Positions 1 to 9,585 of a DNA stretch of 64,000 nt are shown here, piece by piece (within the stretch, counting starts at the first letter, position 1; each line of letters starts with the position of its first letter). Below the pieces are notes generated by a model that made no database searches, had not been told where the DNA came from, and saw nothing but the letters and a program-made list of their open reading frames with translations. Source of the stretch: Panicum virgatum (taxonomy: Eukaryota > Streptophyta > Magnoliopsida > Poales > Poaceae). The stretch is from NCBI RefSeq assembly GCF_016808335.1, contig NC_053144.1, positions 69,921,400-69,985,399 of the forward strand, in the 5' to 3' direction. The position numbers and the translations under genes were made by a program.

Positions 1-164
1 AGAACTACTTCCACGACGAGGAGTCCTACCGCCGCACCTACAACTACTACCGCCACGGCTACAACGGCGACAAGCACGGCCACCTCCCGGAGCCCCACCG
101 CGGCGCCGACCCCGTCAGCAACATGTTCAACGACGACGACGTCAACGCATGCTCCGTCATGTAG
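1..164 (+). CDS. HIPP: Heavy-metal-associated isoprenylated plant protein (HIPP), 3' end only
   Basis: Partial CDS entering from the left edge; the frame is read from base 3 and stops at TAG 162-164. The 53 visible residues are rich in His, Tyr, Asn and Asp (YRRTYNYYRHGYNGDKHGH near the start) and end in NACSVM. The last four residues, CSVM, form a CaaX box; a terminal Met favours farnesylation. An acidic, Asn-containing stretch just before CSVM (here FNDDDVNACSVM) is the usual tail of HIPPs, which carry an N-terminal HMA metal-binding domain and attach to membranes by the prenyl group. The HMA domain would lie outside the window, so the family call rests on the tail alone. His/Tyr-rich spacers that may bind metal are common in the family. 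Confidence 0.72.
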   Translation, partial: NYFHDEESYRRTYNYYRHGYNGDKHGHLPEPHRGADPVSNMFNDDDVNACSVM

Positions 165-1100
165 CATGGCGTGGCATGGTGTTCCGATCCTCTCGATCCA
201 TCGCCAAGGATTGATCGTGCCGTGCGTGACGAGCTAGCTGCTGGGAGCTAGCTAGACCGGCCATCATTGTGTCTTCTCGCTCGCTCTAGTGTTGTTGGGC
301 GCCTCTCTAGTAGCTAGCAAGCAAGCAGGTCCAGTCGCAAGCAGAGTGTTTGTATGTGTGTGTTCGTCGTCAGCTCGCGCGTGCATGTAACAAATTAAAT
401 GGATGATGGAGACGGACGTCGCAAGTTGCAATATGGAATGAGTAGCGGTTCCCCTTTCCGGGTTACACGACACGATCGAACGAATGGAAACCGATGATGG
501 CGGCGCGGCCACGCTCTGTGTCTCTTCCTTCCACTCCATACCCCGAGAGCCATGCGTGCTCTGCTGCTCCCCGATTCTTCAGACAAGCTACAGCGAAAGG
601 CGCTCCTGCTTCCTGAGACGTCGCAGTAGCTAGGTTTGGTCGTCGGCCATCGTGGCTACCGCTGCTACGCCGGTTAAATATTCAGGCCTGCAATGCAAAG
701 GCTCAATGTAAGTTGGTTGGTGGCTAGTGTGCGAAAAGCCTTGGAACTAGGAAGGCTAAGGGTTCTTGGAATCTGTGATAAACTGCACCAACTGCGCCAT
801 AGTGCAGCCGCCAGCAACAGTAGGCTACAATACTCTAATGCACAACATGAGTCAGGTTTCTCGATTGATAGGTCAGTCATACCAACATGGTGAATCCCAC
901 GACAATTCTTGTTTGATTATTGCGTTCAATTTCACTTCAAAAAATATTATTGCGTTCAAACAATCAAACCTTTCATGTCAATTTAAATCCAAATCCTAAG
1001 CTCCAACTACTCTAACCAAGAATTTCTTATATGACCCACAATTCAAAATTGCTCTCACAACACAAAACAAGTCAAACCCGCCAAAAAATTCGATTCCATA
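165..1100. other. 3' UTR of the HIPP gene, then intergenic DNA
   Basis: The first 250 bases or so after the stop are T/G-rich and fit a 3' UTR. Beyond that I see AT-rich sequence without a supportable gene, RNA or repeat boundary. LINE homology begins near 1100; its 5' end has no clear target-site duplication that I could pair with the 3' side. Confidence 0.5.
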
Positions 1101-2248
1101 TTTCCATCTCATCAGGCCAAAAGGTGGACAATCCAGACAGCACAGCACAGTTAGAGGAAGAGCGAGGACATACCCTCTACAGGGGTCCGACTGATCGAGA
1201 AAAGAGGTTGATGACGGAGGTGTCAGAAACTTTGGCGAGGGAAGAGGCTATGGAGAAACAACGATCCCGAGTGGAGTGGCTTCGGGATGGTGACAGGAAT
1301 ACGGGCTTTTTCCAAGCGAGAGCGAAAGCAAGGGCTCGCACGAACCGTATTTGTTCTCTGACTAAGCCCGACGGATCGTCGACTTCAGAGCAGGAGACTA
1401 TGGAAGGATGGGCTGCTGAGTTTTACCAATCATTATTCACAGCCCAGGAGCGACTCCAGCCTCATCTTATATGCCAATATGTGCCAAGGAAAGTGACGGA
1501 CCAAATGGTCGACTTACTGGAGCGGCCTTTCTCAGAGGATGAGGTACAAACGGCCTTGTTCCAAATGAAGCCATGCAAGTCTCCCGGGGCTGACGGCTTC
1601 ACGGCTGGTTTTTTCCAGAAGCATTGGTCTCTGCTGAAGCATTCTGTCTTGAGGCAGTCCTGGGCTACCTTAATGGTGGTGTGATGCCTGAGGAGATAAA
1701 TAAAATTGTTCTGGTTCTTATACCAAAGGTGGCACATCCACAAACACTTACTCAGTTCAGGTCGATTTCTCTGTGTAATGTGTTATATAAGATCTGCTCG
1801 AAGGCTTTGGCAAACAGACTTCGGCTCGTGATTGATGAGATAATTTCAGAGGAACAAAGTGCCTTTGTACCGGGTAGGCTCATTACAGATAATGTGCTAA
1901 TTGCCTACGAATGCATTCATTATCTGAGGAACAAAAAAGGTAAATCAGGTGCCTGTGCAGTTAAACTGGACATGGCTAAAGCGTACGACCGGGTTGAGTG
2001 GAGATATCTACACGCCATCATGGTGGTGCTGGGCTTTCCACATGGATGATGCAACCTGGTGATGAAGTGTGTGTCTTCTGTGTCCTTCTCGGTAAGGGTA
2101 AATGGAGTCCTGTCTCCAACATTCAGACCAACGAGGGGGATTCGCCAAGGAGACCCTATCTCCCCCTACCTGTTTCTGTTGTGTTCGGAGGGCCTGACTT
2201 CTCTACTAAAGGCGAGAGGACCGCAGTACATCTCACGTGGAATCCGGG

Positions 2249-3774
2249 TGTAAGGATCACCGGGGTGTCCGACCCTAGAGGGGGAGGGGGTGAATAGGGT
2301 CGCTAATCGCTTTTTAACCTAGAGCTCAAACTACTTGCATAAGATAAACCTAACACGTCCTATACATGCTAGTTATAACTAAGGTTTATCTATGCAACTC
2401 TCTACTTACCCCTAAAAACTTGCAACCTATAGCCAATCCTAATCAAACTAACTAGGAAACTAAAGGCACACAACAAAGAGTAAGTGCGGAAACGTAATAT
2501 GGTAAGTAAAGAGGTAAGTGCAAGAGGGATGCAAACTCCCGAGTAGACACGGTCATGTAACGTGGTTCGGCATAAACGCCTACGTCCACGGGACACCGAG
2601 GCTCTTCCGATCACCGTCTTGCACTACGCCACCAATGGCGATGCCGGCAAGCAAAGGCAAGTGCCCACAAGACACCGAGCCTCGTGCACCGCCACCGTCT
2701 CTCTCGGTCACCCGGCCGAAATCCACTACGGAGCTTCTCCACCAAGGAAGGGGCCTCCTCTTCCCCCGCACAAAGTGTCGTTGCCACTCCACACCAAGAC
2801 GGAGGGTCACACGACGGATCACAAGTTGCTTGCCGCAGCAAGGCTTCTCTCAAGGGAGCTCTCGCAAGAACTAATCCCTATTACAAGCACTAAGCACTCT
2901 CACAAGTGTGCTTAAGCCTATATGATGTATAATGAAGCTCTAAGGTGGTTGGAGATGTTCTTCAAGTGTAGTAGAATGTTCAGCAACTCCAGCACACTTC
3001 AAATGGACGGGGTGAGGCGTATATATAGGCCACCAAGTCTTGTAGCCGTTGCTCCAACGGTCAGCTGTAAATCTGCGTATCACCGGAAGAACCGATGCCT
3101 CTGGCAGGGGTAGCGTCGGTTCTTCCGGTCACTCATAAACCGAAGTAGCCGTTGGACTCCTGACGGCTGACGCAGTGACCACCGGTTGAACCGATGCTTT
3201 GCACCGATGCTTCACCGGTTCAACCGGTGCTGAAGGAATCTTCACCTGGACGCTGACGTCATTACACCGGTGGTATGCACCGATGCACCGTCGGTTGAAC
3301 CGGTGCTGAAGAAACTTCTTCTGGGCACTTGACATCGTCTCTGGTACAAAGGACTGGCAATGCACCGATGCCCTTTCTTGGACCGTCGGTTCAACCGATG
3401 CCTAAAGGCTGACTTGGCTTCGATTCCATCCTGCACCAAACATCATGGCGTCGGTTCTTCCGAATACCACCGAATGCTCCGATGCCCATGGCGTCGGATC
3501 TTCCGGTGCTCCTGATCCGAAGAGCTTTTAGGGCGCTGCCCTGAGACCCGCGAGGGGCGGCTCCCCCTCGACCCCCGTCCGCTAACCGGGTAGCGGAACC
3601 CCCGTAGGGGCGGCCCTTTGGGTCTTGCTACGCCTATTTTCTCTCTCTTTGTCATCACTTGAACCTAAAAGCCTGAGAATGATAATCTTAACAATCATAT
3701 TAGTCCAAGTGTTGTGTTGTCATTCGATCACCAAAATCACTCGAAATGGCATAAATGGTGCCATGTTCGTTACA
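2249..3774. mobile_element. Solo LTR of an LTR retrotransposon inserted in the LINE
   Basis: A 1526-bp insert starts TGTAAGG and ends GTTACA, so it has TG...CA ends and a short TGTAA/TTACA inverted repeat. It is flanked by an exact 5-bp duplication CCGGG (2244-2248 and 3775-3779). LINE coding sense resumes directly after the second CCGGG (HSPWISHLLFADD), so the insertion point is certain. No PBS, PPT, gag or pol is visible and there is no internal long direct repeat, so a solo LTR left by LTR-LTR recombination is the simplest reading; a non-autonomous element is the alternative. Strand cannot be fixed. Start-end GTGTCCGACCCTAGAGG and GGGTGAATAGGG are motifs I know from long grass LTRs. Confidence 0.85.
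3070..3510. repeat. Degenerate minisatellite inside the solo LTR
   Basis: About 440 bp are built from shuffled short units such as ACCGATGC, ACCGGTTCAACCGG, GTGCTGAAG and CGTCGGTTCTTCCGG, in direct and partly inverted order. Many units are self-complementary (CCGGTTGAACCGG-like), so the region can form hairpins. It lies wholly inside the LTR and encodes nothing. Confidence 0.7.
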
Positions 3775-4820
3775 CCGGGTCAGTCTACACTCACCGTGGA
3801 TCTCACACCTCCTTTTTGCTGATGACTGTTTGGTTTTTACTCAAGCAACTAAACGGGGTGCTGAAAGAATTGCAGAGACCCTTGATCTCTATAACCGTGG
3901 CTCGGGGCAACTAGTAAACAAGGATAAATCAGTTATCTTTTTCAATGATAATTGTGATGTTTCGCAGAAAAATGAAGTCCGTGAATCTTTACAAATTGCC
4001 ACAGAAGCACTGGGAGAGAAATATTTGGGGCTACCAACAGCTGTCGGTCGAGCTGTTGATGGTACTTTTAACTATGTTTTGGATCGGATAAGAAGTTTCG
4101 TATCTGGCTGGGGGGGAGAATTTCTTGAGCTGTGCAGGCAGGGAGGTTTTGATCAAAGCAAATGCCCAATCAGTGCCTACTTACCCCATGAGTTGTTTCA
4201 AGTTGCCTACCAATGTTTGTCAAAAGATGAGAACTTACATTTCAAACTATTGGTGGGGGAGTTCAGTAGACAATCATAAGATTCATTGGCAGAAATGGTC
4301 TAAGTTATCATGTCCAAAGGCTGATGGAGGAATGGGATTTCGGGATTTAACTCTTTTCAACAAGGCTATGCTCGGTAAACAAGGATGGAGACTCATGACT
4401 CGTCCTGATTCGCTCTGTGCAAGGGTAATAAAAGGAAAGTACTACCCGAATGGTGAGTTTTTGACAGCAACAAGGAAGAGGAAATGCTCGGAAACATGGA
4501 AAGCGATTTTATTTGGGAGAGAAGCTCTGAAATTAGGCATGATCAAGCGGATTGGACCGGGGGACACAGTTAATATCTGGACAGATAACTGGATTGTAGG
4601 GTTGGATTCTTTCAAACCTACAATTAGGTTGGAGTCGGTCTCTGTTGAACGTGTGCAAGACCTGTTCAGACCGGGTACTAGGGAGTGGGATGAGCAGCTG
4701 GTCCGCTCCTCCTTCATTTATAGAGATGCGCTGGAGATACTAAAGATCAAGTCGGGGCCAGGATGCTTGAGGACGTGGATGCTTGGGCTTTTGAAAGAAC
4801 AGGTGTTTATTCTGTTCGTT

Positions 4821-4952
4821 CCTGCTACCGAGCACTGAAAAAGGAACAGGAAACAACAGAATCATATGCAACCGGCAGCACCGGTTCCTGCTACCGAGCA
4901 CTGAAAAAGGAACAGGAAACAACAGAATCATATGCAACCGGCAGCGCCGGCT
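4821..4952 (+). repeat. 66-bp in-frame tandem duplication in LINE ORF2
   Basis: CCTGCTACCGAGCAC starts at 4821 and again at 4887, a period of 66 bp. Each unit encodes 22 residues (SCYRALKKEQETTESYATGS plus two). The two units are nearly identical, which points to a recent duplication in this copy or its master. Confidence 0.9.
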
Positions 4953-5965
4953 CATCAGATGATGCGCGGTGGTGGAAGAAGCTGTGGGGTTTGAAAATCC
5001 CGCCAAAAGTTAGGGTGTTTTGGTGGAGGGCAGTACATGGCTATCTTCCTACCAAGGGTGAACTAAAAAGGAGACATGTTGCCAGCGAAGATCATTGCGA
5101 AACATGTGGAGAACCGGGTGAGACTCTGTACCATATTGCATTGCAATGTTCTTATGCGGTGCAATTCTGGAAAGCTATGAAGGAAATTACTGGATGTAAG
5201 TTACCTCCACTTCATCCAGCGACATGGACTAGGGACCTGTTGGCATATGATATATGTGTGCAAAAGGATGCTGCTCTCATCATTTGTGGAGTTTGGTCTC
5301 TCTGGACAGGACGGAATGCGTGGCGTCATGTGAGAACACGTTGGAGTCCGGGTGCGGCAGTAAGACATGTGGCTTCCATGGTGGAGGACCTCCTGTGCCT
5401 TGAAGTTCTGGCAGTTAAACCGACAAGGGTGCCGGGCCGCTGGGCCAAACCGCAGGAGAATTGGATCAAGGTGAACACTGATTCGGCCTTCCATGTATCT
5501 TCCGCGACCGGGGTAGGTGGGCGTTGTGATCATAGACTCGGATGGTCGTCTTCTTTCAGCAGCAGCTCGTTTATACTCGCATATCCCTGACACTCTGACT
5601 GGGGAAGCATTGGCAGCACGAGATGGCTTGCAGCTAGCTGGAGAGCAAGGACATGCAAATGTTATCCTGGAGGTAGATAACTTGGTGTTGTTAAATCTGC
5701 TACGTTCTGAAGACGGCGGTCGCAGCGTCATTTCAGGACTCTGGCAGGAGATCCGAGAGCTAGGTAGGGGTTTCAACGGTTTCAAACTCTTGCATGTAAA
5801 CAGGGAAGGCAACGTGGTGGCTCATGTATGTGCAAGCTTGCCCATGGAGTCAAATCCTGAGTTCTTTTGGTCGGACTGCTTTCCGACTAGGCTAGAGAAA
5901 GTTATCCAGAACGATTGTAACCCCTCTTGATTATTAAAGCTCTTGTGATGTGCTAAAAAAAAAAA

Positions 5966-6358
5966 GCACCACGAGTCCAGCATGGCACCTGTTGGCGATG
6001 CCAAGCTGGCACCAGCCCCGCCCGCAGACCCATCGGGAACCGCCTGCCACATCACATCCACAGATCCTCTGATGGACGGCTACAAACACTCCGAAGCCCA
6101 TACACCGGGTTCACGGCAGCGCGCTGGGGATTGACCTGTCTCGTCTCCTTCCTCACCGCACGGCAAAGCCTCTGCAGCCAACGAACCGCATCGACGGATT
6201 TCGATTGCTTCCAGCTCGGGCCTTCCAATCGCTCGCACGCTTCCCCTTGCTTCGCATTATGAGCGCGCTTAACCTAGCATTTGATCTGATTTAGTTTGAT
6301 TCTGCCGCTCGGTCGGGTCCGATTCCGAGGAGTCGAGGGGAGTGGTATTTGCGCGGTA
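5966..6358 (+). promoter_or_regulatory. Presumed promoter and 5' UTR of the TOM1-like gene
   Basis: GC-rich DNA between the LINE tail and the first ATG of the next gene. I see no convincing TATA box and no alternative ORF of note. The assignment rests on position only. Confidence 0.35.
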
Positions 6359-6882
6359 ATGGCGGCCTCGTCCTCGGCGGCGGCCCTGGATGCCTGGTGG
6401 GACGATGTGAACAGCTCGCCGCTGTGGCAGGACCGCACCTTCCACGCCCTCGCCGCGCTCTACGGCGTCGTTGAGTCGTAGCCCTAGTAAGTCCGAACCC
6501 GCCGCGCTCCATCTTACACTCCTGCTTAGCTTGCTCATCCAATTGGGGCAGGATTTAGTCTTGAACCATGAGATAATGTGAGGATGAGGGGTCGTGCGGT
6601 TCAGCATAGCATTTTCAAATGTTCTCAACTCTGAATCCAGAGCATAGGTTTTACATTCGGTTTTGAACCTAGCGAATTGTCATCTAGCATGATGTATATT
6701 TCAAATGTGATGGAAACTGATTAAGACGATGGCTATCGATCTCATTAGGTCATTTGATATGAATTCTGTCAGGTCCAACTGATACGAATCGAGTGTAGGG
6801 TACCTGAGTTTGGGTGGACAACGCAGAAGGTGTTTCATTTCCTAAACTTCATTGTAAACAGCGGTGAGTTTATTGTAGTGCT

Positions 6883-7041
6883 CAGGGGCAGAGAAAGGGG
6901 GGGGGGGGGGGGGGGGCCTATGCTCCCGTAACACCATTAGCAAAGGTGGAAATCGCCTCAGCGATGGCTTGCGGCAACACTGTTGGCCCCCTCCAACCAC
7001 TGCTTGGCCCCCCCAATGATCTAATCCTGGCTCCGCCCCTG
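6883..7041. mobile_element. hAT-type MITE in intron 2 of the TOM1-like gene
   Basis: A 159-bp element with terminal inverted repeats CAGGGGCAGAG (left) and, inverted, CAGGGGCGGAGCCAGG (right). It is flanked by an exact 8-bp duplication GTAGTGCT (6875-6882 and 7042-7049). An 8-bp duplication with CAGGGG termini is the hAT signature. No transposase, so it is non-autonomous. Most of the left end is a run of 20 G (6897-6916). Confidence 0.9.
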
Positions 7042-7952
7042 GTAGTGCTTGCCCATTGCTTACTCAGTTCACCATAGTCATCGGATCCATTATTTATGAC
7101 GAACTTGTGTTTATGTTTGCAGTGAGGTCAACTGTGTTTGTACTGCGGCAGAATGTGCAACTTGTACACCCTGAGGTTTGTGGAAGGAGTCTATTCATGT
7201 TTCTCTTCTGTCAGTTGGTCGGAAACAACTGGAGTAATGTGTACCGTATTGTAGATATTCCAACATGTGCTTGTTGATTTGCCTGGCCTAGCATTCTTCA
7301 CGACCTATGCTCTGTTGGTGCTTTTTTGGGCTGAAATCTACTATCAGGTTAGGTTTCACTTCGAGGTGTTTTGGTATTGTCCCGTGACTGCTTCTGCGCT
7401 CATTGTTTTGTGCTGATGTTTGCTAGGCACGTGCGATGTCGACTGATGGGCTCCGACCAGCTTTCTGTGTGATCAACGGAGTGGTCTACACCATTCAGGT
7501 AAGTTGCATATTCGGGTTATAACAAATTTTAAGTTTTCTCATATCGACTCTGTATTCAAAGGATAAAAGGTGTCAGTAATCAGTAAGCTGATGATTAAAA
7601 GTAAAGTGATTACATGGACCACTTGGGGGACACTTTGACAGATTAGAGAACTATTATGACAACCTTATGCTTGATTGTTCATAATCAAGAAAGTTCTGGT
7701 CCATGTCTTATTTACAGTGGGTTCGTTGTTTATAATTTTTGGGACTATCATATGGTAAGATGTCACAAAAATAACACAGTAAGTTAAGGAAATGCTATAG
7801 TTCTACTGGACTGTCCAAACGAGAGTGATGAGTGTAAGGACTGACTCCTCTTACTTGTCACTGCTGCATGAATGCCCTGGTGACCTTATATACTACTGCA
7901 CAACATTCAGTTCATTGTTTGATATGCTATATTGCTATAGCTTCTCAAGTGG

Positions 7953-8251
7953 TCGAGCGCTAGACCGACTGGTCGAGTGCTGCGCTCGGCACCCTGCCGG
8001 CCAGGGTTCGAACCCCCACGGGGGCGAATTTCTGGTCGGAGGTGGCGCAGTATGTTATGCGCGTTGTAAAAAAATTCCCTCGCTTGTCCCATGTCCAGAG
8101 CATAGTTGGGGTCCGGCCTTTCTCACGGGTAACGGACCACTATGTATGGGTGGGACAGGGGTTCAGGGATTTTCTAGACTTGCGTGAGAAGGTCTTCTTC
8201 TTAGTGTAATGCCGTGGGGGCGGTCTCCCCCCCGCAGGTCTAGTTTTTTTT
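7953..8251 (+). mobile_element. SINE in intron 5 of the TOM1-like gene
   Basis: About 300 bp flanked by an exact 14-bp direct repeat AGCTTCTCAAGTGG (7939-7952 and 8252-8265). The head is tRNA-like: an A-box-like GAGCGCTAGACCG region and a B-box GGTTCGAACCC near 8003-8013. It ends in a T-run (TAGTTTTTTTT), as grass SINEs of the p-SINE type do. The tRNA-like head, T-tail and long target-site duplication together make a SINE call secure; the family name is not determined. Confidence 0.9.
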
Positions 8252-9585
8252 AGCTTCTCAAGTGGCACTCTTTTCTAGAGTATTTCTCCATAGGTATTTA
8301 AAAATCAAGGAATTATTATGAGATGCCGTTTCTTATTTCTTTTTTGATATTCTTGAATGAATTGACTTGTAAAATTTCAGATAGTACTGTGGCTGCTCAC
8401 TTGGTGGAAACCAGTTCAAGCTGTAATCATTTTGTCTAAGATGTTCTTTGCAGGTAATGTACTTATTTCCTTTGGCTTCCCCTGCAGGCTGCAGCACTAT
8501 GTTTTGCACTGTAGGAGCAATGAAAACCGTGCATTGTGGAACCATATGAAGTATTATTGTTTTTGGGCACCATGAAGTATATAGTTTGGACATAGTAGTT
8601 ATGAAATTATTCTTGAAGTTTCAAGAAAACAATATCTGATTAGCAAATTCCAGAAACTACATTTGTAACCTTAGTTCCTTGTGCATTGAGTTATTTGAAG
8701 CAAATTATATTGCAGTCTAGGATTTTATATTGTGTGCTTGTTTATATCTGCTACTAACAGGGAGTTACTTTTCAGCTACATCCTTATTCGCTGCTTTTGG
8801 TTTCCTTCTCTACGGAGGGAGGTAACAACTCATTCCTTGATATGTTATGGTGCTTTATCAAGTGGGAACTATGCCATTGAAGAAACTAGATATTATTTTT
8901 CTTTGGCCTTAAGCATTATGGTTAAAAAGCTGCTCATTATGGTCAATCCGCTACTACAGAAAACAAGAAAATCAGCTTGCACACTAGTATAAGAGCAGGA
9001 GATTTTGTGTATACTTTTGGCCCTTGATTTCTGCTACATGAGGGTGCCTGCAAAGTTATAACTACTTCCCATACACTAAATGCGTCAGGTGTCTATGTAA
9101 AATGTGGCAATGCAAATAATCATGGGCCTGTAGTTTTCCGTTAGGTTGTGCTGATCATTTTGATATCAGAGAAGTTATTTATAACATGCGGACTTAGTGT
9201 CTCTATGTTGCAGATGTGCTTTAGTGCATTTGATAAAGGAGCTGATCCTGATGTTCTGGACCATCCAATCCCGAACTTCTTTTACTACTTGGTAGGTTTT
9301 TCAGTCACATGAACTGTTAGTATCTGCAATTTTATTTCAGATTACTTGGTATTGCTTTTCAGATTCAGATTTCACTTAGTAGTGTCGTTAGTGCATTTAC
9401 GAACTTGCTTTGTGATATCATTTATGTCTCTTATGATCAATCACTGCACTTGCTGATATTATTTACTTCTTGTGTTTGTTGTGTCTTTGCAGCTGGTTGA
9501 GATTGTACCATCGTCTCTGGTGCTGTTCATCTTAAGGAAACTACCGCCTAAACGCGGGATTGCACAGTACCATCCAATCCATTAG

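Larger units (their letters stand above)
1100..5965 (+). mobile_element. Decayed 5'-truncated LINE (non-LTR retrotransposon), interrupted by a solo LTR
   Basis: Remnant of LINE ORF2. In order: the linker before RT with WLRDGDRNTGFF (about 1280-1310) and CKSPGADGF (about 1575); RT fingers/palm with LIPKV, FRSISLCNV, EEQSAFVPGRLITDN (1716-1890) and KLDMAKAYDRVEW (about 1964-2002); then, after the solo LTR, LLFADDCLVF (about 3812-3841); the zinc-finger region HCETCGEPGETLYHIALQC (about 5095-5150); and a C-terminal RNase H-like domain (about 5517-5850). An A-tract at 5955-5965 is the 3' tail. The upstream AP endonuclease is missing, so the copy is 5' truncated. The frame changes near 1650, 2045, 4130, 4790 and 5520, so it is not functional. 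This layout is typical of L1-type plant LINEs. Confidence 0.93.
6359..9585 (+). pseudogene. TOM1/TOM3/THH1-like multi-pass membrane protein, apparently broken
   Basis: Exons readable by splice signals and family similarity: 6359-6486, 6773-6863, 7123-7175, 7255-7347, 7427-7498, 8381-8453, 8761-8821, 9214-9291 and 9493-9585. They encode family landmarks in order: [82 protein letters not shown] and LRKLPPKR. In plants these about 290-residue tonoplast proteins are host factors that tobamoviruses use for replication. Two defects: exon 1 is one base short just before its donor, so its frame hits TAG at 6479-6481; and the exon for the loop after YGGR (the Arg/Lys-rich loop of about 40 residues) is not found in 8822-9213. 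Joining exon 7 directly to 9214 changes frame. The frameshift alone might be a sequence error; both together favour a pseudogene. Confidence 0.8.

Noticed and set aside
1031..1099. Start of the first LINE-containing ORF taken as a real protein N-terminus
   Set aside because: The first 23 residues do not resemble LINE ORF2 and come from flanking DNA read in frame; the LINE copy itself is 5' truncated.
3070..3510. CRISPR-like array of short repeats
   Set aside because: The units are irregular in length and order, have no unique spacers of constant size, and lie inside a plant LTR.
7990..8020. tRNA gene suggested by GGTTCGAACCC
   Set aside because: There is no cloverleaf with an acceptor stem; the B-box belongs to a SINE with a T-tail and target duplication.
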